A stretch of DNA of 64,000 nt from an uncultured Granulosicoccaceae bacterium. Lineage in GTDB: Bacteria > Pseudomonadota > Gammaproteobacteria > Granulosicoccales > Granulosicoccaceae. The notes below the pieces were generated by a model. It had not been told where the DNA came from. It was given only the letters and a program-made list of their open reading frames with translations, and ran no database searches. Positions 59,625-64,000 of the stretch are shown piece by piece; positions within the stretch are counted from its first letter, which is position 1, and every line of letters starts with the position of its first letter. Made by a program: the position numbers and the translations under genes. The DNA lies in NCBI GenBank assembly GCA_937930305.1, contig CALGLE010000012.1, positions 28,509 through 92,508 on the forward strand, written 5' to 3'.

Positions 59625-60235
59625 TGGCAACAAACGCGCACACGCCTGACGCTCTTTTAACCAGGCTGCTCTCAGTCATCGCTGAAGATATTTTACCGCT
59701 CACTGAAGAAGGTGTGGCTGCTGGCAATAAAATATTTGGTGCAGCCTTACTTCGAAAGTCGGACATGTCTTTAGTCTTAGCCGAAACGAACAATGAACTG
59801 GAAAACCCTTTGTGGCATGGCGAGATGCATGCTTTGAAGCGGTTCTATGAAACTCCAGCCGATGCCCGGCCCAACACCGATGAATTAATTTTTCTTAGCA
59901 CCCACGAACCGTGCAGTTTGTGTTTGTCCGCCATCACATGGGCAGGTTTTGATAATTTTTATTATTTTTTCAGTCACGAAGATTCTCGCGACAGCTTCGC
60001 GATTCCTCACGATTTAAAAATACTAAAAGCCGTGTTCGGTATTGACCCCGGCGGCTATCAGCAAACCAATGAATTCTGGACTAGCCACGCCATTAAGAAA
60101 CTATTGGCTGCCGTTAGTGATGAGTCTTTGAAAGCGGCACTAACACAACAAGCCTCAAGCCTTGCACAACGTTACGATGGCTTGTCTGAAATCTATCAGG
60201 GCAAAAAAGACGGTAATGACATTCCGTTGAATTGA
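59624..60235 (+). CDS. cytidine/guanine deaminase-superfamily nucleoside deaminase
   Basis: A 203-residue zinc deaminase that shares one base with the stop of the FadN-type gene (TGATG), so it is translationally coupled. The metal site is visible as HGEMHAL (catalytic Glu after the zinc His, about residue 64) and EPCSLCLS (two zinc Cys, about 95-100). ITWAGFDNFYYFFSHEDSRDSF is the substrate region; together it looks like guanine deaminase/TadA-like proteins of unknown target. Near psuG/psuK, nucleobase salvage is plausible. Coupling to a beta-oxidation enzyme is odd and unexplained. Confidence 0.78.
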   Translation: MATNAHTPDALLTRLLSVIAEDILPLTEEGVAAGNKIFGAALLRKSDMSLVLAETNNELENPLWHGEMHALKRFYETPADARPNTDELIFLSTHEPCSLCLSAITWAGFDNFYYFFSHEDSRDSFAIPHDLKILKAVFGIDPGGYQQTNEFWTSHAIKKLLAAVSDESLKAALTQQASSLAQRYDGLSEIYQGKKDGNDIPLN

Positions 60236-60411
60236 AACGCCCACGCTTCGGGTTAACTCAAAGAGTGAAGCGTGTAACCGATGAATTGTCGCCTGAGCGC
60301 GTGGCGGTTATCATGGGCAGCAGTACAGCGTCTATGGCAGCTAGCGAAATTGCCAAAACAGCAGTGTATGAAGTTCATCATCAAGGCTTTTTATGTCCGA
60401 CGGTACATGCG
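60236..60411 (+). pseudogene. possible ketosynthase fragment in the spacer
   Basis: In the + frame starting at 60232 the stretch TDELSPERVAVIMGSSTASM recalls the VVLGTSTSG region of beta-ketoacyl synthases (about 20-30 residues, 60265-60345). The preceding and following residues in frame are not recognisable, and the convergent thiamine-diphosphate gene ends here. Either a tiny relic of a fabB/fabF-like gene or chance. Otherwise the 176 bases hold nothing I can support, and no terminator is seen between the two converging genes. Confidence 0.3.
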
Positions 60412-62040
60412 TTATATACGCATTCTAGGCACATCATCGGGGTCAAGTTTCAGTTCAATCAGCAACGGACGGTTGCGTGTTTCAATCGCTTTGATGGCAT
60501 CTGTCATTTGATCTTCGGTTTCCACTAAGATGCCTTGTCCACCTAAGGCGGTTGCCACATCGGCAAAAGACGGCCACTCAAATTGCGACAAGCTGGGGTC
60601 GATGTTTCGATCAACAAACTGAATGTGTTCAGCGCCATAGGCAGAGTCGTTACACACAATTGTGATGAGGTCTTGGTTCAGTCTCACGGCCGTGTTGAAT
60701 TCATTGATACCGGCCATCATAAATCCTCCATCGCCTGTAAATAGAACCACCGGGCGATCGGGCACGGCAAAGCAGGCGCCAATGGCATGCTGTAGGCCAA
60801 TGCCTATCGAACCAAAATTTGTCGTGGCGATAAAGCTTTTTGCATCAGGGGCTTTGATACGGCACCAAACTTCGGTCATAAACCGCCCACCGTCGGTGGT
60901 TAAAATTCTGTTGGTAGGCAGCGCGGCTTCTAATTGTTCAAGCGCATAAACAAAATCGATCGTACCGCCTTTCGATGTTTTTTTAGTCGCTGGCGGATGT
61001 GCTGTGAGTGCTTCACTGTTCAGTTCTTTTGTAAAGCCGCTGGGCGGTATTTCGGCCTCATCTAGCCACGAAACTATGTTGTCAGCGGTTAAACCCGCAT
61101 CCCCCAATAGTCCGGCGTCTGGGTGATAGTTCTTGCCAATGTCTGCCAGTGTGTCGCTGATTTGAACGACACGCTTACCTTTCATCAGCTTGCCGCGGTC
61201 GGTGGTGAAGTGATGCAAGCTGGCACCAAAAGCGGCGACACAATCGCTTTTATCGATTACGTCGTAGGCTTCGGGTGTACTGAGGGTACCAAAGATATCC
61301 ATGTTGTACGGATGCCCATTAAACATCGCTTTGGCCTTCAATGTTGTAGCAAGTGGTGCTTCTAATCGATCCGCCAAACGAATCAGCGCTTGCTCTGCCC
61401 CGATTGCACCACCGCCCGCCAATATAACAGGCCGCTTCGCTGAGGCAATCATGCCAATGGCATCGTCTAGGTTGTCGCCTTCTAACACTAATGAAGGGTC
61501 ATCGAAGACAGATTTAACGATCTTAGTGTGGGTAACTTCTTCCCACATAAAGTCTGCGGGCATATTTAACACCACGGGTCGTCGTTCCAAGCGGGCTTGG
61601 TAAAACGCATTCGCAATGTCCTCAGAAGCCGTGCTGGGTGCGCGCATTTGCACAAACCCAGCTCCGGTGGCTTTTGTCAGTTCACGTTGGTCAATGTTCT
61701 GTAAATTTTGTGGTGTCATAACGGGTGTATCGCCGCATAGTAAAACCATCGGTGTGTGGCCTCGGGCCCCTTCGACCAAAGCGGTGATGCAGTTGGTGAA
61801 TCCAGGCCCGTGGGTCACGGTGGCAACACCCACGCATTGCGCAAACTTCGAATACGCAAGTGCCATCAAAACAGCGCTTCCCTCGTACGCCACGGGCACA
61901 AAGGTGCCTGCATGGCTACGAACGAAATCGTTCACCATAAAGAGGTTGGCGTCTCCCATCAGGCCAAAGAGCGTTTTGACTTCGTGGTCGACCAAACTCT
62001 TTGCGATGGATTGATATACGTGTTGCGTGTTTGTCGTCAT
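60412..62040 (-). CDS. thiamine diphosphate-dependent enzyme, acetolactate synthase-like
   Basis: A 542-residue ThDP enzyme. N-terminal PYR domain with catalytic Glu in VPVAYEGSAVLMALAYSK (about residue 52) and TVTHGPGFTNCITAL (about 75); central domain around 190-330; C-terminal PP domain with the cofactor motif LFTGDGGFMMAGINEFNTAVRLNQDL (GDG...N, about 435-460). Length is normal for acetolactate synthase, benzoylformate decarboxylase or sulfoacetaldehyde acetyltransferase relatives; no small regulatory subunit follows, so it is likely a catabolic decarboxylase or lyase. Substrate unknown. It faces the truncated hpaB gene divergently (316 bases). Confidence 0.88.
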   Translation of the reverse strand: MTTNTQHVYQSIAKSLVDHEVKTLFGLMGDANLFMVNDFVRSHAGTFVPVAYEGSAVLMALAYSKFAQCVGVATVTHGPGFTNCITALVEGARGHTPMVLLCGDTPVMTPQNLQNIDQRELTKATGAGFVQMRAPSTASEDIANAFYQARLERRPVVLNMPADFMWEEVTHTKIVKSVFDDPSLVLEGDNLDDAIGMIASAKRPVILAGGGAIGAEQALIRLADRLEAPLATTLKAKAMFNGHPYNMDIFGTLSTPEAYDVIDKSDCVAAFGASLHHFTTDRGKLMKGKRVVQISDTLADIGKNYHPDAGLLGDAGLTADNIVSWLDEAEIPPSGFTKELNSEALTAHPPATKKTSKGGTIDFVYALEQLEAALPTNRILTTDGGRFMTEVWCRIKAPDAKSFIATTNFGSIGIGLQHAIGACFAVPDRPVVLFTGDGGFMMAGINEFNTAVRLNQDLITIVCNDSAYGAEHIQFVDRNIDPSLSQFEWPSFADVATALGGQGILVETEDQMTDAIKAIETRNRPLLIELKLDPDDVPRMRI

Positions 62041-62220
62041 GATTGTGTTAGCTGGGGTTACAACCTCAAAGGTACACTAACTGCGTCTCGTTAGCCGCTC
62101 CTTGCTATTGCTCTTTACCCCCCCCAGCGTGGCGGCCCCTCCACGGCTATGACTGAAAAATTCCTGTGTTTAAAGCGTGCGCTTTGACGCATCGGCTGGC
62201 TAGAAGCCTTCTCAAGGGGC

Positions 62221-62248
62221 TTGCAATGTCGAAAATTCTCAGTATAAT
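62221..62248 (+). promoter_or_regulatory. sigma-70-like promoter ahead of the hpaB relic
   Basis: TTGCAA (62221-62226), 16-base spacer, TATAAT (62243-62248): a perfect -10 with a good -35, reading toward the hpaB start 130 bases away. The downstream gene is now truncated, so the promoter may drive only the relic and the nitrilase gene further on. Confidence 0.6.
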
Positions 62249-62259
62249 CATTCATACAT

Positions 62260-62280
62260 TAATTATTAAATAACTAATTA
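62260..62280. promoter_or_regulatory. possible operator, TAATTA-N9-TAATTA
   Basis: Two TAATTA blocks (62260-62265 and 62275-62280) with 9 bases between, just downstream of the -10 box, are placed like an operator of a MarR-type repressor; HpaR-type regulators often control hydroxyphenylacetate genes. AT-rich sequence makes chance repeats easy. Confidence 0.3.
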
Positions 62281-62377
62281 AAAGGTATTTGGCTTGGCAT
62301 TTTAAGCTGGATCGAGCGTTACTGCCGCCATGACACCTTAGCGTTGAAATTAGTCCATGAATGTGAGGGGAAATGTG

Positions 62378-63325
62378 ATGGCAGTGAACCGAAAGTCGAT
62401 CGCCAACGCGGTGTCAGGCAGTGGCATTCGTACCGGGCAGCAGTATCTTGAAGGCCTGCGCGACGATAGAGAAATTTGGACTGGCGGCAAAAAAATTGAC
62501 GATGTCACCGCAGAGCCTGGTATGGGGCGAGGGGCCGAAACCCTGGCCAAATTTTTGGACAAGCAACACAGCACCGAATTTCAGGATTCTGTGACATACG
62601 TGGCCGATGACAACCATCGTTGTGCGATGGCATTTAAAGCGCCTAAATCGGTAGAAGATGTAAAAGCGCGCGGCGTGGCCTACTACGAATGGGCCAAATG
62701 GTCTAACGGCATGTTTGGCCGTACCCCAGATTATAAAAACGCTTCACTCATGGCGTTTGCTTCCGCCCCCGACTTTTTGTCTCAAGGCACGAAAGGGCCG
62801 GGCGGGGCTGTGATGGCGCAGAGCATGGTCAATTTCTATGATTATGTTCGCACCAACGACAAGGTGCTCACCCACACTTTAGTAAACCCTGCCATCAATC
62901 ATGCGCAGGCGGCAGCTGGAAAATACTCAGGCAAGGTAGCCCTGCAAGTGGTGAAAGAAACGAATGAAGGCATCGTTGTGAATGGTGCGCGACTGCTGGC
63001 CACACTGGGCCCCTTAGCCGATGAAATTGAAGTGTTTCCATCTACTGTGCTGAAAGGATCAGATGAAAACATCCCCTTTGCGTTCGCGTTCGCTATTCCC
63101 ATTGCCACCCCGGGCTTAAAGCTCATTTGCCGCGATACTTATGATCACGGGAAGTCTAATTTTGATGCGCCTTTGTCCTCTCGTTATGAAGAGATGGATG
63201 CGGTGGTTATCTTCGAAAACATTTTCGTTCCTTGGGAGCGCGTGTTCATGTATGGGCAGCCTGAACTGTGCAATCAGGCGTTTAATGCCACCAACGCGGT
63301 GGTGCATATGGCGCATCACCCATAG
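62378..63325 (+). pseudogene. hpaB: 4-hydroxyphenylacetate 3-monooxygenase (HpaB) gene, 3' truncated
   Basis: ATG 62378 has GAGGGG 7 bases before it. The 315 residues are a clear HpaB/PvcC-family N-terminal and central part: SGSGIRTGQQYLEGLRDDRE, MVNFYDYVRTNDKVLTHTLVNP, YSGKVALQVVKETNEGIVVNGARLLATLGP, and near the end FVPWERVFMYG and NATNAVVHMAHH. The family runs to about 480-500 residues; the flavin and tetramer-forming C-terminal helices are gone. Right after HMAHH the homology stops, a stop codon follows in frame, and another frame continues as the DctP tail. So the gene was cut at about 63316 by a deletion reaching into dctP. It should be inactive. Confidence 0.85.
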
Positions 63326-63762
63326 CCATGACAGTCAGCGAAGTGAATCAAGCGCTGTCAAACGGTGTTGTGGATGGTGTGATGATTGATCCAGCGGGTA
63401 TTGGATCTTTCAAGTTGCACGAAGCAGGTAAATACATAACCACTTATGTTCCCGGTGGTGCTGCCTCATTCGCTGTAGCTATGTCTAGAGCGGTATATGA
63501 AGGAATGAGTGATGAAAACAAAGCGGCAATAGATCAAGTCGCCAGTTCCGATTTGTCCTTAAACGCAGGCGCCACTTACACCAAAATATCTATGAAAGGT
63601 ATGCAACTGGCTGCAGACAGCGGCTTAGAAATCATTGATATTAGCGACGACGAGCGTGCAAAAATGCAAGCGATCGTCGACGAGGTGATGCCTACCGTTC
63701 TTGAATCAGCTGCGGGTGACAAAACGGTGGGTGATATCCACAAGCTTATGACGGGCAGCTGA
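63319..63762 (+). pseudogene. C-terminal fragment of TRAP-transporter solute-binding protein (DctP family)
   Basis: In the frame of the 63328 ORF the homology opens just before that ATG (PIAMTVSEVNQALSNGVVDG, a DctP pattern that normally follows GATP) and runs to the natural end (MPTVLESAAGDK, 147 residues). Real DctP proteins have about 320-340 residues with an N-terminal signal peptide, so about half the protein and the export signal are missing. It overlaps the truncated hpaB by the junction. No DctQ or DctM membrane genes follow; the nitrilase comes 46 bases later. A relic. Confidence 0.82.
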
Positions 63763-63808
63763 GCGCGGAAAAGCGCAAAGCAGCAATCAACGTCAGTTAG
63801 CCGATGTC

Positions 63809-64000
63809 ATGAGTCACGGACCCTTAGGAAAAATCGTCAAGGTAGCCGCCGTGCAGGCGGCGCCGGTCTTGCTCGACTTAAACGCAGGTGTTGAGAAGGC
63901 GGTGGGCCTGATCGACGAAGCTGGGCGCGCCGGTGTTCAGCTGATCAATTTCCCCGAAACTTGGCTGCCTGGCTATCCGTGGTGGATTTGGCTGAATCCG
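63809..64000 (+). CDS. nitrilase-family (carbon-nitrogen hydrolase) gene, start only
   Basis: Opening at ATG 63809 and running off the window end, 64 codons are visible. [24 protein letters not shown] is the first strand-helix, and [15 protein letters not shown] contains the catalytic Glu in the form typical of true nitrilases (aliphatic or aromatic), as against amidases. The downstream Lys and Cys of the triad are off-window. No Shine-Dalgarno is clear. It may belong to the same aromatic/nitrile catabolic set as hpaB. Confidence 0.85.
   Translation, partial: MSHGPLGKIVKVAAVQAAPVLLDLNAGVEKAVGLIDEAGRAGVQLINFPETWLPGYPWWIWLNP

Larger units (their letters stand above)
62041..62356. other. 316-base divergent intergenic region
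   Basis: No gene; includes a run of eight C at about 62119-62126, an AT-rich core (62235-62290) with a sigma-70-like promoter for the hpaB relic and a TAATTA pair, both listed separately. The left part is G/C-rich and shows nothing else. Confidence 0.6.

Noticed and set aside
1-64000. tRNA, rRNA, insertion sequence, integrase, toxin-antitoxin or defence genes
   Set aside because: I looked on both strands for cloverleaf-like sequences, transposase or integrase motifs and paired small toxin/antitoxin ORFs and found none I could support.

Overview
The window reads as a chromosomal segment from a gammaproteobacterium, probably marine or coastal, of roughly balanced base composition (judged by eye). 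The placement rests on linkages typical of that class: ntrY-ntrX-trkA-trkH, rhlB diverging from trxA-rho, glnE next to a Kdo/lipid A block (kdkA, waaA, an LpxL-type acyltransferase, tolC) and pcm. I saw no rRNA, tRNA, insertion sequence, phage gene or CRISPR array.

Layout. 1-6991: end of the NtrY kinase, an NtrX-like regulator with a degenerate AAA+ domain, the TrkA/TrkH potassium system, a methyltransferase, an LpxL-type acyltransferase and a small exported protein. 7020-10848: an accessory patch with an SDR enzyme, an intact YCII/ECF42 sigma cassette between two wrecked genes (VOC and MOSC), and an FMN-binding PPOX protein. 10864-24776: housekeeping core with a glycosyltransferase, a lone ABC ATPase, glnE, the Kdo/lipid A genes, tolC, pcm, rhlB, a thioredoxin with a CSPC active site, and rho with a long leader. 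24817-33342: accessory metabolism with a GH43 glycosidase, two small lipoproteins, a benE relic and a four-gene catabolic run (EamA exporter, HIBADH-like dehydrogenase, aldehyde dehydrogenase, glyoxalase-like protein). 33655-36549: a large secreted protein with a predicted beta-helix and eight thrombospondin type 3 repeats. 36639-41912: purD followed by five tightly overlapping surface-glycan type genes (GT25, two FkbM methyltransferases, two glycosyltransferase-like proteins). 41949-46027: an MFS exporter, an unknown membrane protein, an SDR and a LysM membrane protein. 46177-57209: amine and nucleoside salvage, with a five-gene gamma-glutamylation cluster resembling Puu but with unusual parts, then histidinol dehydrogenase, gamma-glutamyltranspeptidase and the pseudouridine pair psuG/psuK. 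57327-64000: a FadN-type beta-oxidation enzyme coupled to a nucleoside deaminase, a ThDP enzyme, a truncated hpaB joined to the tail of a TRAP-transporter dctP, and the start of a nitrilase.

The most unusual signal is not one gene but a repeated kind of damage. At least four places carry the beginning and end of a recognisable family, or of two different genes, joined with the middle missing: VOC (7766), MOSC (9742), BenE (28534) and HpaB/DctP (63316). A fifth possible scrap is a ketosynthase-like fragment near 60270. In the three intragenic cases the join is in frame. This points to gene loss by internal deletion rather than by frameshift or insertion element, or else to a systematic assembly error; raw reads would tell.

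The second candidate for something less described is the 46177-55275 neighbourhood. It has a PuuA-like ligase, two PuuB-like oxidases, a class I glutamine amidotransferase in place of recognisable PuuD, a class V instead of class III aminotransferase, and no PuuC. It faces an 11-bp tandem repeat in front of hisD and ggt. The substrate is unknown and may be an amine other than putrescine. All family calls come from reading the translations; no database search was run.
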